A DNA stretch of 64,000 nt from Arthrospiribacter ruber (GTDB lineage Bacteria > Bacteroidota > Bacteroidia > Cytophagales > Cyclobacteriaceae), in assembly GCF_019343195.1 (NCBI RefSeq), contig NZ_RPHB01000012.1, positions 1 through 64,000 on the forward strand, in the 5' to 3' direction. The notes under the pieces were generated by a model, which searched no databases, was not told where the DNA came from, and saw nothing but the letters and a program-made list of their open reading frames with translations. Of the stretch, positions 37,039-46,533 are shown in pieces (positions within the stretch are counted from its first letter, which is position 1; each line of letters begins with the position of its first letter). Both the position numbers and the translations under genes were made by a program.

Positions 37039-37126
37039 CTCCTCCTCTTGGGCTCGAACCATCCCGTACCTACGGGACTGATTAATCCCGCAGGTGCGGG
37101 ACTCTAACCAACTGAGCTAAGGAGGA
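37039..37126 (-). pseudogene. tRNA-Asn-like sequence with anticodon arm replaced by two hairpins
   Basis: On the minus strand the acceptor stem (TCCTCCT/AGGAGGA) is perfectly paired, the D arm (GCTCAGTTGGTTAGAG) is normal and the T loop region GGTTCGAGCC is kept. Where the anticodon arm should be there are two palindromes, TCCCGCACCTGCGGGA and TCCCGTAGGTACGGGA, joined by TTAATCAG. The first two T-stem pairs are lost. It is 88 nt long, against 74 for the intact tRNA-Asn next door. The CCCGCACCTGCGGG-type palindrome resembles palindromes in the 211-bp repeat, so insertion of a small repeat is likely. It is unlikely to be a working tRNA. Confidence 0.75.
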
Positions 37127-37140
37127 ATTCATATCAAAAC

Positions 37141-37166
37141 AAAAAAAGCGGTCAATTGACCGCTTT
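37141..37166 (-). terminator. Terminator after tRNA-Asn
   Basis: GCGGTCAATTGACCGC perfect palindrome followed on the minus strand by T7, immediately after the tRNA 3' end. Confidence 0.85.
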
Positions 37167-37169
37167 CTG

Positions 37170-37243
37170 CTCCCCCTCTTGGGCTCGAACCAAGGACCCC
37201 CTGATTAACAGTCAGGTGCTCTAACCAGCTGAGCTAAGGAGGA
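37170..37243 (-). tRNA. tRNA-Asn (anticodon GTT)
   Basis: The 74-nt sequence folds as a cloverleaf: acceptor TCCTCCT/AGGGGGA, D arm GCTCAGCTGGTTAGAGC, anticodon arm CTGACTGTTAATCAG with anticodon GTT, and T arm CTTGGTTCGAGCCCAAG. CCA is not fully encoded. A promoter and a terminator flank it. Confidence 0.95.
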
Positions 37244-37282
37244 ATTTTTCTCTCTGCTTAAACGCTTTCGTTTAACGTGGTG

Positions 37283-37314
37283 CAAACATAGTAGGATGAT
37301 CCATTTTTTCCAAA
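37283..37314 (-). promoter_or_regulatory. Promoter of tRNA-Asn
   Basis: On the minus strand TTTG (37311-37314), a 20-nt spacer and TATGTTTG (37283-37290) match the Bacteroidetes consensus fully. Transcription would start about 33 nt before the tRNA 5' end. Confidence 0.7.
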
Positions 37315-37449
37315 CCTCCAACCTAAAAAAAATCATTTTTTAAAAATTCTCTTTTTTTCTTTCAGTAAATCAGATAGTTATTTTTTTAATCTTTTTTACT
37401 GCTTAAATTATTCTGCTTTTATTACCGAATCACTTTATACTCCTATGCT

Positions 37450-38739
37450 ATGAACCCCAAATTTAACCGAAGAGAGTTTGTCAAAACATCTGCATTCGCC
37501 GTACTTGGACTACAGTTTATTCCCTTTACTGGTCTTAGGGGAGCTCCTTCAGACAGGGTAAGGATTGCCCATATTGGCTTGGGAGGTATGGGCTTGTCCC
37601 ATATGAATTGGTTTGCCAATTTGCCTGATGTTGAAATCGTAGCCTTATGTGATGTGGATATGAACAGAGCGGAAGAGGCGCTTCAAAAACTAAAAGAAAT
37701 TCATCCTGATTCTAAAGCCCAAATATATCAGGATTTCAGGTTTGTTTTGGATCGAGCTGATGTAGATGCTGTAACTATAGCAACTCCAGACCATTGGCAT
37801 GCACAGATTGCTGTTTTGGCTTTTCAATCAGGAAAAGATGTATATGGAGAGAAACCTCTTTCTTATAGTTTTAAAGAAGGAGACCTGATGTTAAAATCAC
37901 TTGCTGATAATAAAAGGGTTTTTCAATTAGGTACACAAATCCATTCAGGAGATAATTATCACCGTGTGGCTGAAATACTGCAATCAGGTGTATTAGGTAA
38001 AATCAAAACAGTAAGGCTTTGGAAAACAGGTGAGCCGACCTATATCGAAAAATTAAATTTCCAGACACCTCCAAAACATCTGAATTGGGATATGTGGCTG
38101 GGACCTGCTCCATATTCGGAATATGCTCCTGAAAAATGTCATTTTACATACCGTTACTTTCTGGAATATTCTGGTGGGGTTTTTCAGGATTTTTGGTGTC
38201 ATATTGCTGATGTGGTGTGGTGGGGTATACAACCTCAGAAATTAAAAAAAGTATCAGCTAAGGGAGAAAAATCAGAAGGGGTTGGGGATACACCAAAATG
38301 GATTGATGTAGACTTCAAGTTTAAGAACCTTGATTTATATTGGACAAGCACACCACCTGACGTACCAGGCGCATCTGAGAGACATATTGGGGCATATTTC
38401 GAAGGAAGCAAAGGGACATTGATTTGTGATTATTCCAGTAGAGAAATAAGAATCGATGGAGAAGTTCTGTCAGATGTCAGCGATATACCACTAACCATTC
38501 CACGATCTCCGGGACATCAACAGAATTTTATAGATGCGGTCAAGTCCAGGCAACAACCTCAATCCCATCTTGCCTACGCTAAGGAAATGACCTTACCCAT
38601 GTATTTGGCCATGGTTTCTTACAGATTGAAAAGGCCATTGAAATGGAATTCAAATAAAGAGATTTTCAGGGGGGATACAGATGCAAACGATTTGCTGTTC
38701 AGGCCCTACCGAAAAGAATGGAACTTAATAGGAATTTAA
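37450..38739 (+). CDS. Tat-exported Gfo/Idh/MocA family oxidoreductase (second)
   Basis: The 429-residue protein carries a Tat signal (NRREFVKTSAFAVLGLQF), a Rossmann fold (VRIAHIGLGGMGLSHM), the EKPLSY cofactor motif (DVYGEKPLSYSF) and the HWHAQ segment typical of exported members. It is clearly related to, but not a close copy of, the enzyme at 34051-35475. The downstream molybdenum hydroxylase genes lie on the same strand after 47 bp and may be cotranscribed. The substrate is unknown. Confidence 0.92.
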   Translation: MNPKFNRREFVKTSAFAVLGLQFIPFTGLRGAPSDRVRIAHIGLGGMGLSHMNWFANLPDVEIVALCDVDMNRAEEALQKLKEIHPDSKAQIYQDFRFVLDRADVDAVTIATPDHWHAQIAVLAFQSGKDVYGEKPLSYSFKEGDLMLKSLADNKRVFQLGTQIHSGDNYHRVAEILQSGVLGKIKTVRLWKTGEPTYIEKLNFQTPPKHLNWDMWLGPAPYSEYAPEKCHFTYRYFLEYSGGVFQDFWCHIADVVWWGIQPQKLKKVSAKGEKSEGVGDTPKWIDVDFKFKNLDLYWTSTPPDVPGASERHIGAYFEGSKGTLICDYSSREIRIDGEVLSDVSDIPLTIPRSPGHQQNFIDAVKSRQQPQSHLAYAKEMTLPMYLAMVSYRLKRPLKWNSNKEIFRGDTDANDLLFRPYRKEWNLIGI

Positions 38740-38786
38740 CCATGTGAATTATTTAACTTATTCATCCGCTAACCACCCGAATAATT

Positions 38787-39245
38787 ATGGAAAACTATAC
38801 TTTGAAAATTAATGGTGAATCACATCAAGTGACAGCCGAAGAGGACATGCCCTTGTTATGGGCGTTACGCGACCTTCTGGGAATGAAAGGTACTAAATTC
38901 GGCTGTGGGCAAGCACTTTGTGGAGCTTGTACTGTATTGGTTGGAGGTGAAGCCATTCGCTCTTGTAGCTTACCTGTTTCAGCGGTGGGTGACCAAGAAG
39001 TTGTGACTATAGAAGGCCTTTCCGAAAATGGAGATCATCCACTTCAGTCCGCTTGGATCGAGCATGTGGTGCCACAGTGTGGCTACTGCCAGTCTGGGCA
39101 GATCATGAATGCCGTTGCCTTGCTCCAAAGAAATGCAAATCCTTCTGACCAAGAAATTGAGACAGCGATGGCAGGAAATCTTTGTAGATGTGGCACTTAC
39201 AACAGAATCAAAGAAGCCATCAAAACCGCTTCTTCAAAACTTTAA
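38787..39245 (+). CDS. [2Fe-2S] subunit of a molybdenum hydroxylase (IorA-like)
   Basis: The 152-residue protein has two iron-sulfur domains. The plant-type ferredoxin site is seen as [14 protein letters not shown], and the C-terminal helical domain has [10 protein letters not shown] and CRCGTYNRI. This is the small subunit of xanthine-oxidase-family enzymes of the isoquinoline 1-oxidoreductase type. It lacks its own export signal and is probably carried out with the large subunit, which has a Tat signal (a known hitchhiker arrangement). It is 17 bp upstream of the large-subunit gene. Confidence 0.93.
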   Translation: MENYTLKINGESHQVTAEEDMPLLWALRDLLGMKGTKFGCGQALCGACTVLVGGEAIRSCSLPVSAVGDQEVVTIEGLSENGDHPLQSAWIEHVVPQCGYCQSGQIMNAVALLQRNANPSDQEIETAMAGNLCRCGTYNRIKEAIKTASSKL

Positions 39246-39262
39246 TCTCTAAATATTGAAAT

Positions 39263-41542
39263 ATGAGACCTACATTTCCATTCTTCAAGCCCAAAGAAGA
39301 AACCGACTCCAGTAAAATATTTAAACCATCCAGAAGAGATTTTTTGAAATTGAGCGCCCTGGCTTCGGGTGGGGTTTTTCTCGGGATTAGTTTTCAATGC
39401 AGCGGACCAAAAGGCGAGGATAGGATATTTGCTCCAAATGCCTACCTGAGTATCGATAAAAACAACTTGATCACCCTCATTGCCCACCGTTCAGAAATGG
39501 GTACCGGAATCAGAACTTCACTGCCTATGATCATTGCTGATGAACTAGGTGCGGACTGGTCTAAAGTGAAAATTGTCCAAGCCGATGGTGACGAAGATAA
39601 ATATGGAGATCAGAACACAGATGGTTCATACTCTGTAAGGATGTTTTATGAACCTATGCGCAGAGCTGGTGCAACAGCCAGACATATGTTGCTGATGGCA
39701 GCCTCTCAAAAATGGAAAGTAGCTATGGATGAATGCCATACTGAAAATGGCAAGGTTCATCATCCGGACTCAGGGAAATCCATCAATTTTGGTGATCTGA
39801 TCTCTGATGTTCAAAAAATGGAGATCCCCAGATCTGAGGATGTTATTCTAAAGCCATTTGGAGATTATAAGCTGATAGGTAAAGACATCCCCATTTATGA
39901 CGTCAAAGATATAGCCACAGGAAAAGCTGTTTTTGGTGCTGATGTAGATCTGGACAACATTAAAATTGCAGTGGTTAGCAGAAGCCCAGTGGTTGGCGGA
40001 AAGGTCGTTTCTGTAAATGACTCAGCAGCATTGGCCGTAAATGGAGTAGAAAAAATCGTAAAAATAGAAGGAGCTGGACTACCAGCTGGTTTGGATCAAC
40101 CCTTAGAGGGAATTGCTGTCATTGCAACCAATACTTGGGCTGCCATTAAAGGAAGAAAGGCTTTGGAAATTGAATGGGACTTAGGGGAAAACCAAGGCTA
40201 TGATTCAGCTGACCAGTTGAAAGAAATGCTTGAAAGCACCAAAAACTCCGGTAAAGTAAGAAGGGAAAGAGGCCAAATAGAGGAGGCAACTAAATCCACA
40301 ACTACAAACATTGAAAGAACTTATGAGCTGCCTTATTATGCTCATGCAACCATAGAACCACCAGCTGCTGTTGCTCATTTTACAAATGGTAAATGTGAAG
40401 TTTGGGCACCTACTCAGCATCCTCAGTGGGCTAGAGGAGCAGTTGCATCTGCATTGGGAATTGAAGTAGCAGATGTCACCATGCATGTCACGCTTTTGGG
40501 TGGAGGCTTTGGAAGAAAGTCAAAACCTGACTTTGTGGTGGAAGCGGCTATATTGTCCAAAGAGACGGGCTCTCCTGTCAGGGTCCAATGGACCAGAGAA
40601 GATGACCTTCACCATGATTTTTACCATGCACACAGCGCCCAGAGAATCAAGGCATCCCTGGATAGTTCAAAAAAGCTTATTGCATGGAATCACCATACCG
40701 TTTTTCCAGCAATTGGAGCTACCTCAAATCCCGCAGAGGTTCATCCTTCAGATGGAGAACTAGGCTTAGGCTGTGTAGACTTCCCTTATGATGTTCCAAA
40801 TATCAGAATTGAAACCCATGAATCTAAAGCTCATACAAGAATAGGCTGGTTGCGCTCGGTCAGTAATATTCACCATTCTTATGCCATCAATTGTATGATG
40901 GATGAAATAGCTGAAGCAAGAGGAATTGACCCCGTCAACCATGCCCTGGAAATGTTGGGAGAGGACAGGAACCTAAGTTTTAAAGAAGAACTCGACGGTG
41001 ATTTTTCCAACTACGGAGAAAGCATAGAAGAGTACCCTTGGGAAACAGGCCGAATGAAAGCAGTGATTCAAAGGGTGGCACAAGAAGCTGGATGGGGTCA
41101 AAACTTAGGAGGAAACAAAGCTATGGGTTTTGCCTGTCAAAAAAGCTTTCTGACTTATGTAGCCTGCATTGTTGTAGTAGAAAAAGGAGGGGATGGTAAA
41201 ATCAAGGTTTCTGATGTCCACTATTCGGTAGATTGTGGTATTGCAGTAAATACAGATCGTATCAGATCGCAGTTTGAAGGCGGGGCACAATTTGCACATG
41301 GTTTGGCTACCAGTTCTGCCATTACATTTAAAAATGGCGTGGTAGAGCAACACAATTTCGATAGCTATCTAATCGCAAGAATGCCAGAAGCCCCCAAAAG
41401 AATCCATGTACATATTGTAGAGAGTATGGAAAAACCCACAGGTGTAGGAGAACCCCCTGTTCCACCTTACGCACCTGCTTCGGCCAATGCCGTGTACAAA
41501 TTGACCGGAAAACGGCATTATAAATTGCCTTTTTCGATTTAA
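39263..41542 (+). CDS. Molybdopterin-binding large subunit of a hydroxylase/aldehyde dehydrogenase (IorB-like)
   Basis: The 759-residue protein has a Tat signal slightly inside the N-terminus (SRRDFLKLSALASGG), an aldehyde oxidase/xanthine dehydrogenase N-terminal domain and a molybdopterin-binding domain with GGGFGRKSKPDF and the C-terminal GVGEPPVPPYAPA segment that contains the catalytic glutamate. With the IorA-like subunit it forms a two-subunit periplasmic hydroxylase without an FAD subunit, so electrons probably pass to a cytochrome. The substrate may be an N-heterocycle or aldehyde. A terminator follows. Confidence 0.93.
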   Translation: MRPTFPFFKPKEETDSSKIFKPSRRDFLKLSALASGGVFLGISFQCSGPKGEDRIFAPNAYLSIDKNNLITLIAHRSEMGTGIRTSLPMIIADELGADWSKVKIVQADGDEDKYGDQNTDGSYSVRMFYEPMRRAGATARHMLLMAASQKWKVAMDECHTENGKVHHPDSGKSINFGDLISDVQKMEIPRSEDVILKPFGDYKLIGKDIPIYDVKDIATGKAVFGADVDLDNIKIAVVSRSPVVGGKVVSVNDSAALAVNGVEKIVKIEGAGLPAGLDQPLEGIAVIATNTWAAIKGRKALEIEWDLGENQGYDSADQLKEMLESTKNSGKVRRERGQIEEATKSTTTNIERTYELPYYAHATIEPPAAVAHFTNGKCEVWAPTQHPQWARGAVASALGIEVADVTMHVTLLGGGFGRKSKPDFVVEAAILSKETGSPVRVQWTREDDLHHDFYHAHSAQRIKASLDSSKKLIAWNHHTVFPAIGATSNPAEVHPSDGELGLGCVDFPYDVPNIRIETHESKAHTRIGWLRSVSNIHHSYAINCMMDEIAEARGIDPVNHALEMLGEDRNLSFKEELDGDFSNYGESIEEYPWETGRMKAVIQRVAQEAGWGQNLGGNKAMGFACQKSFLTYVACIVVVEKGGDGKIKVSDVHYSVDCGIAVNTDRIRSQFEGGAQFAHGLATSSAITFKNGVVEQHNFDSYLIARMPEAPKRIHVHIVESMEKPTGVGEPPVPPYAPASANAVYKLTGKRHYKLPFSI

Positions 41543-41563
41543 TTGATTGATAGATTTTGTCAG

Positions 41564-41601
41564 AAAAAAGCCCTTACAGTAAAATGCTGTAAGGGCTTTT
41601 G
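41564..41601 (+). terminator. Terminator after the molybdenum hydroxylase operon
   Basis: AGCCCTTACAG/CTGTAAGGGCT stem of 11 bp with a 7-nt loop, followed by TTTTGT. Confidence 0.9.
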
Positions 41602-41742
41602 TATTATTATTGACCTAATCGGTGTCGGCGTCACTCTGAGTTATTAAAATTGGCATTTACAGAAAGGGAATCACAGTTGGTGTACGTCATCCTGAGATTT
41701 TAACATTTAGGGAATGTTCAGAAAGGGTAATGACAAAATTAC

Positions 41743-41820
41743 GCGTCATGCTGAGCGGAGCTTGCGGAGTCGAAGCATCTCCCACATGGTAGGAGATTCT
41801 TCACTGCGTTCAGAATGACG
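41743..41820. repeat. Interspersed inverted repeat, family 3
   Basis: CGTCATGCTGAGCGGAGC on the left is mirrored by GTTCAGAATGACG on the right, with inner GAAGCATCTCCC/GGAGATTCTTC arms. A related fragment lies inverted near 42003-42040, and CTGTCCCGCAGCATTGCGGGAGATCTCC-type arms at 41868-41895. No gene is seen in 41602-42054. Confidence 0.75.
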
Positions 41821-42054
41821 ATCCCTCCATATCTGTCATTGGTAATCGGAGCTTGCGGAGATGAAAGCCTGTCCCGCAGCATTGCGGGAGATCTCCTCTA
41901 TTTTGGGAGACTCTTCCTTCGTCAGAGTGACGTGTCGCCCCGATTTATGTCAATGGTAACGTAATGAAGAGTCTCATGTCAATTGGGAGGTACCCGGGCA
42001 GGCTTTCAACTACGCAAGCTCCGTTCAGCATAACGCGGAACCTACAGGTACACA

Positions 42055-45000
42055 TCAATTGATGATCTGATAAACTACCTCAGGCATGTGCCCTAATTCT
42101 TCTATCAGTTCATTTGTGGGATCTACCTGATATTTCTTTGACATCAGGTCCAAGGTGATATTTTCCTTTCTATCTATCACGTTGATATAAAGCTTGGCTT
42201 CTCCTTTATACTTTCTGGAGATTTCTTCCAACTTCTCCATCAGGTCATAAGTAAGGTCATCCAGGTCAATATTGACCCTAAGGCCTTTTACCATTTTGCC
42301 CCTTATTTCACTCAAAAGCATCATGGAATTGATTTTGAATTCAAATTCGTCAGGCTTCCATTTGTTGGGGTGGACTGATCCTGTGAGGTACAGAAACCAC
42401 CCAGTCATAAAGTATTCCTTAAACTTGATATAATCTTCCCCGAAAATAAAAAAGGTATGACCTCCATGATAGTCCTCCATGGTCAGTGTACCAAAAGGTT
42501 TTCCGGTTTTGGTGGTTCTGTGTGCAAATGAGGTCACCATCCCAGCCGCTTTCACTTCGCCCTTTTTCCTTAGCGTCTCCACATCATTGATCTCCGGTAA
42601 AGGGGTATTGGTGAAAGCCTCAATTTCTACCTTAAACTGATCTAAAGGGTGACCGGATATATAAAGCCCGACTACCTCTTTTTCAATGTTCAATTGCTGT
42701 AGCTGACTAAAGGGCTCCATTGGAGCAATACTAGGCAAAGGAACTTCCATACCTCCACTTCCCCCGAACAAACTCACTTGGGAGCTATCTGCCTCCTGCT
42801 GGACCTTCTGGGCATATTTGGTAGCTTTTTCCAGCAAAGTTGCATCACCTTCCGGAGCTTCGAGGTATTGCCTCCTATGGTGATCTTTGAAACAATCAAA
42901 ACCTCCAGCCATAGCCAAGGCTTCCAAAGTTTTCTTGTTGACAGCTCTGGAATTGACTCTTTTACAAAAGTCAAAGATATTCTTATAGGCTCCGTTTTTA
43001 TCCCTTTCTTCAATCACCAGGTCCACCGCTGCACCTCCGGCACCCTTGATAGCCCCTAGTCCGAACCTGATTTGACCTTCCTTGTTCACTGCAAAGTCCC
43101 TTCTGGATTCATTTACATCCGGCCCCAGCACAGCAATACCGGCCCTTTTACACTCTTCCATAAAAAATGTCACCTGAGTGATGTCATTCATGTTGTTGCT
43201 CAGAACAGAAGCCATGTACTCAGCCGGGTAATGAGCTTTCAGATATGCTGTCTGATAAGCTATCCAGGCATAGCAGGTAGAGTGGGATTTGTTGAAAGCA
43301 TAGGAAGCAAAAGCTTCCCAGTCTGTCCAGATTTTCTCCAGTTTTTTGGCATCATATCCTTTTGCTGAAGCCTGCTCCACGAATTTCGGTTTCATCTTAT
43401 CCAAGACGTCTTTTTGCTTCTTACCCATTGCCTTACGCAACACATCTGCCTCCCCTTTGGAAAAACCGGCCAGCTTTTGGGAAAGAAGCATTACCTGCTC
43501 CTGATAGACCGTAATGCCATAAGTTTCCTCCAGATATTCCTGCATGTCATCCAAATCATAGATGATCTCCTCTGTCCCATGCTTTCTACGGATAAAGGAC
43601 GGGATGTAGGCAAGAGGTCCTGGTCTATAAAGCGCATTCATGGCTATAAGGTCAGCAAAAACAGTAGGCTTCAACTCCCTCATGTACTTTTGCATACCCG
43701 GAGATTCGTACTGGAATATACCTACCGTTTCACCTCTCTGGAATAGTTCATAGGTCTTCTCATCATCTATGGGAAAAGTATCTGGATCGAGATCTACGCC
43801 GTGCCTCTCCTTGACGATTTTACAGGCATCCTTTATCAAAGTAAGGGTTTTAAGACCCAAGAAATCCATTTTAAGAAGACCGGCACTCTCCACTACTGAG
43901 TTATCAAACTGAGTACAAACCATTTCAGAGTCTTTGGCCAGAGCCACCGGAACAAAGTTGGTAATGTCATCAGGTGTGATGATCACTCCGCAGGCATGTA
44001 TTCCCGTATTTCTTACCGAACCTTCCAGTACTTTGGCCTGATTGATGGTCTTGGACAATTCGTCCTGCCCTTTTGAAATGCGTATCAACTCATCCGCCTT
44101 GGCTATATCCTCCCCATTACCTTTCAACTTATCTGCGAGTTTGGCTCTGTCCTTCGAAAGGTCAAATAATGCCTTTAACTTGATATCAGGCACTAGCTTG
44201 GCCAACTTATCTGCCTCTGAAAGTGGAAGGTTAAGTACACGGGCCGTATCTCTAATGGCCGATTTGGCAGCCATGGTGCCATAAGTGATGATTTGGGCGA
44301 CCTGATTGGAACCATATTTTTTGATCACATAGTCGATTACTTTCTGCCTGCCCTCATCATCAAAATCAATATCAATATCAGGAAGTGATACCCTTTCAGG
44401 ATTAAGAAACCTCTCAAATAGCAGGTCATAAGCAATCGGATCTACATTGGTAATCCACGTACAATAGGCTACTGCAGAACCTGCCGCAGAACCCCTGCCC
44501 GGGCCAACCGAAACCCCCATTTTCCTTGCCGCGGCAGTAAAATCCTGCACAATCAGAAAGTATCCTGGATAACCCGTGTTTTCGATGGTCGCCAATTCGA
44601 AATCCAGCCTTTCCTTTATTTCATCCGTGATTTCTCCATATCGCTTTTTGGCTCCTTCATAGGTAAGGTGCCTTAGATAGGCATTTTCCCCTCTTTTTTT
44701 GCCGTCAATTTCATCTTGGGGATCTTTGAATTCATCCGGAATATCAAACTTTGGCAAAAGCACATCTCTCTGAAGCTTAAAAGTCTCAATTTTATCTACA
44801 ATCTCATTGGTGCAGGCTATGGCTTCAGGCAAGTCCGCAAAGAGCTTTTTCATCTCTTCCTGGCTTTTTAGATAAAACTCATCATTGGGGAATCCATATC
44901 TGAATTCCCTACCTCTTTTCCCTATGTATTTTTTTGGTTTCTCGACAAGCTCACCGTCCTTGACGCACAAAAGAATATCATGAGCTTTGGCATCCAATTT

Positions 45001-46344
45001 CTGATTGTAGTAGGTATTGTTGGCTGCGAAATATTTTACCCCGTATTTTTCAGCAAATCTTAAAAGGACTTCATTCACCTTTTCCTCTTCAGGAATCCCA
45101 TGCCTGTTCAATTCCACATAAAAATCATCTCCAAACAGCTCTTTCCACCACACAAATGCTTCCTCAGCTTGGGTTTCTCCCACATTCAGAATCAAAAAAG
45201 GAATCTCACCCCATAGCCCCCCAGTGGTGGCAATTAGGTCAGCCTTATAAGTTGCCAATACCTCTTTGTCTATCCTGGGCACATAATAAAAGCCTTCAAT
45301 ATTTGCAATGGAAGCCAACTTGGCCAAGTTGTGATAGCCACTTTTATTTTTGGCCAAAAGAACGGTCTGATAGCCATCATCTTTGACACTTTTATTTTTC
45401 CGGTCCCTGCACAGGTAAAATTCACAGCCCAAGACAGGTTTTATATCACTGGCCAAAGCTGCCCTTACAAAATGAAAAGCACCCATCATATTCCCATGAT
45501 CGGTCATTGCGATGGCCGGCATGTTCATACTTTTAGCCTGTGCAATGAGTGCCGGGATTTCGGATGTGGCCTGCAATACAGAATACTGAGTATGCACATG
45601 AAGGTGGGAAAAAGGCACATCTTCAAGCTCGGAGATATCTGCTTTACCAGCAGCTTTGAGCACATCTTTGGCTGCCTGCTTTTGATCATCTTTCGCAGCT
45701 GCAAAATTAGCAGCATCAAGCTTGGGTGGCTCATAAACCACCTCACTTGCTGTGATCCCCTTGGCAGTAGGTACCACCTTCTGGGTCAACAATCCAAAAA
45801 AACATTTGGCTGTCGCATCCACGTCATAAGCTGCATCGTGAGCATCATCGAACCCTACCCCAAAGAGCTTTTTGTGCAACTCTGTCAAAGTTGGCCACTT
45901 AAACTTCCCGCCTTTCCCTCCCGGAATGGCACAGAAGTCCGTGGACAGATCTTTGGTGTCCAGCTCATCCATCCGGTCTAGCTTCATTGGGACTTGTTTC
46001 CTGATAAACTCAGCCCCCATCACATTGATGTCAAAACCAATATTGTGACCAACAAGAAAATCAGCCCGCTCTACGTCCTCATGGAAAATACCCAAGACTT
46101 CACTCAGATCATGCCCTTCCTTCAATGCCCTTTCCGTAGATATACCATGGACCTTTTCGGCATTATATGGAATGGTAAAGCCTTCCGGTTTTACGATAAA
46201 GTTATTATTGGAAATAAGTTTACCTTTTGCATCATGAAGTTGCCAAGCGATCTGCACCAGACGTGGCCAATTGTCCACATCTGACATTGGGGCATTATAA
46301 TCTCTTGGTAAGCCGGTTGTTTCGGTATCAAAAATTAAGTACAT
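42055..46344 (-). CDS. dnaE: DNA polymerase III alpha subunit with N-terminal DEDDh exonuclease
   Basis: The 1429-residue protein fuses a proofreading exonuclease to DnaE. Residues 1 to about 190 hold the DEDDh motifs FDTETTG (Asp6, Glu8), HNIGFD (Asp105) and DDAHDAAYDVDA (His169, Asp174). A linker leads to the PHP domain (FSHLHVHTQYS, from about 245), the polymerase core with PDIDIDF and the finger and thumb regions, then the C-terminal OB-type domain (VKAAGMVTSFAHRTTKTGKP). Standard DnaE is about 1160 residues. Unlike PolC, the exonuclease precedes rather than interrupts the PHP domain. This replaces a separate DnaQ in principle. Confidence 0.95.
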   Translation of the reverse strand: MYLIFDTETTGLPRDYNAPMSDVDNWPRLVQIAWQLHDAKGKLISNNNFIVKPEGFTIPYNAEKVHGISTERALKEGHDLSEVLGIFHEDVERADFLVGHNIGFDINVMGAEFIRKQVPMKLDRMDELDTKDLSTDFCAIPGGKGGKFKWPTLTELHKKLFGVGFDDAHDAAYDVDATAKCFFGLLTQKVVPTAKGITASEVVYEPPKLDAANFAAAKDDQKQAAKDVLKAAGKADISELEDVPFSHLHVHTQYSVLQATSEIPALIAQAKSMNMPAIAMTDHGNMMGAFHFVRAALASDIKPVLGCEFYLCRDRKNKSVKDDGYQTVLLAKNKSGYHNLAKLASIANIEGFYYVPRIDKEVLATYKADLIATTGGLWGEIPFLILNVGETQAEEAFVWWKELFGDDFYVELNRHGIPEEEKVNEVLLRFAEKYGVKYFAANNTYYNQKLDAKAHDILLCVKDGELVEKPKKYIGKRGREFRYGFPNDEFYLKSQEEMKKLFADLPEAIACTNEIVDKIETFKLQRDVLLPKFDIPDEFKDPQDEIDGKKRGENAYLRHLTYEGAKKRYGEITDEIKERLDFELATIENTGYPGYFLIVQDFTAAARKMGVSVGPGRGSAAGSAVAYCTWITNVDPIAYDLLFERFLNPERVSLPDIDIDFDDEGRQKVIDYVIKKYGSNQVAQIITYGTMAAKSAIRDTARVLNLPLSEADKLAKLVPDIKLKALFDLSKDRAKLADKLKGNGEDIAKADELIRISKGQDELSKTINQAKVLEGSVRNTGIHACGVIITPDDITNFVPVALAKDSEMVCTQFDNSVVESAGLLKMDFLGLKTLTLIKDACKIVKERHGVDLDPDTFPIDDEKTYELFQRGETVGIFQYESPGMQKYMRELKPTVFADLIAMNALYRPGPLAYIPSFIRRKHGTEEIIYDLDDMQEYLEETYGITVYQEQVMLLSQKLAGFSKGEADVLRKAMGKKQKDVLDKMKPKFVEQASAKGYDAKKLEKIWTDWEAFASYAFNKSHSTCYAWIAYQTAYLKAHYPAEYMASVLSNNMNDITQVTFFMEECKRAGIAVLGPDVNESRRDFAVNKEGQIRFGLGAIKGAGGAAVDLVIEERDKNGAYKNIFDFCKRVNSRAVNKKTLEALAMAGGFDCFKDHHRRQYLEAPEGDATLLEKATKYAQKVQQEADSSQVSLFGGSGGMEVPLPSIAPMEPFSQLQQLNIEKEVVGLYISGHPLDQFKVEIEAFTNTPLPEINDVETLRKKGEVKAAGMVTSFAHRTTKTGKPFGTLTMEDYHGGHTFFIFGEDYIKFKEYFMTGWFLYLTGSVHPNKWKPDEFEFKINSMMLLSEIRGKMVKGLRVNIDLDDLTYDLMEKLEEISRKYKGEAKLYINVIDRKENITLDLMSKKYQVDPTNELIEELGHMPEVVYQIIN

Positions 46345-46533
46345 CTTGTCTCAGCAAATTTTGGGATCCTAAAATAAGATTTATACTTGGCAGGAACTAC
46401 CGATGCGCGCAAATTGTCGGGAAATATTTCTGTGGATACAATACCCTTGAAAAAATTATCTATTTTGAAAAATCCATTCTCTAAAAAAATAGCCCAGTAT
46501 TTGTTTTCCAACAGACTTAAATATTACCCCGAT

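Noticed and set aside
45331-45981. 216-codon plus-strand open frame
   Set aside because: It is antisense to dnaE, lacks any domain or start context and follows the codon structure of the opposite strand.
46425-46445. Single DnaA-box-like GTATCCACA near dnaE and dnaN
   Set aside because: One near-match, no cluster, no dnaA nearby and no AT-rich unwinding region: not an origin.
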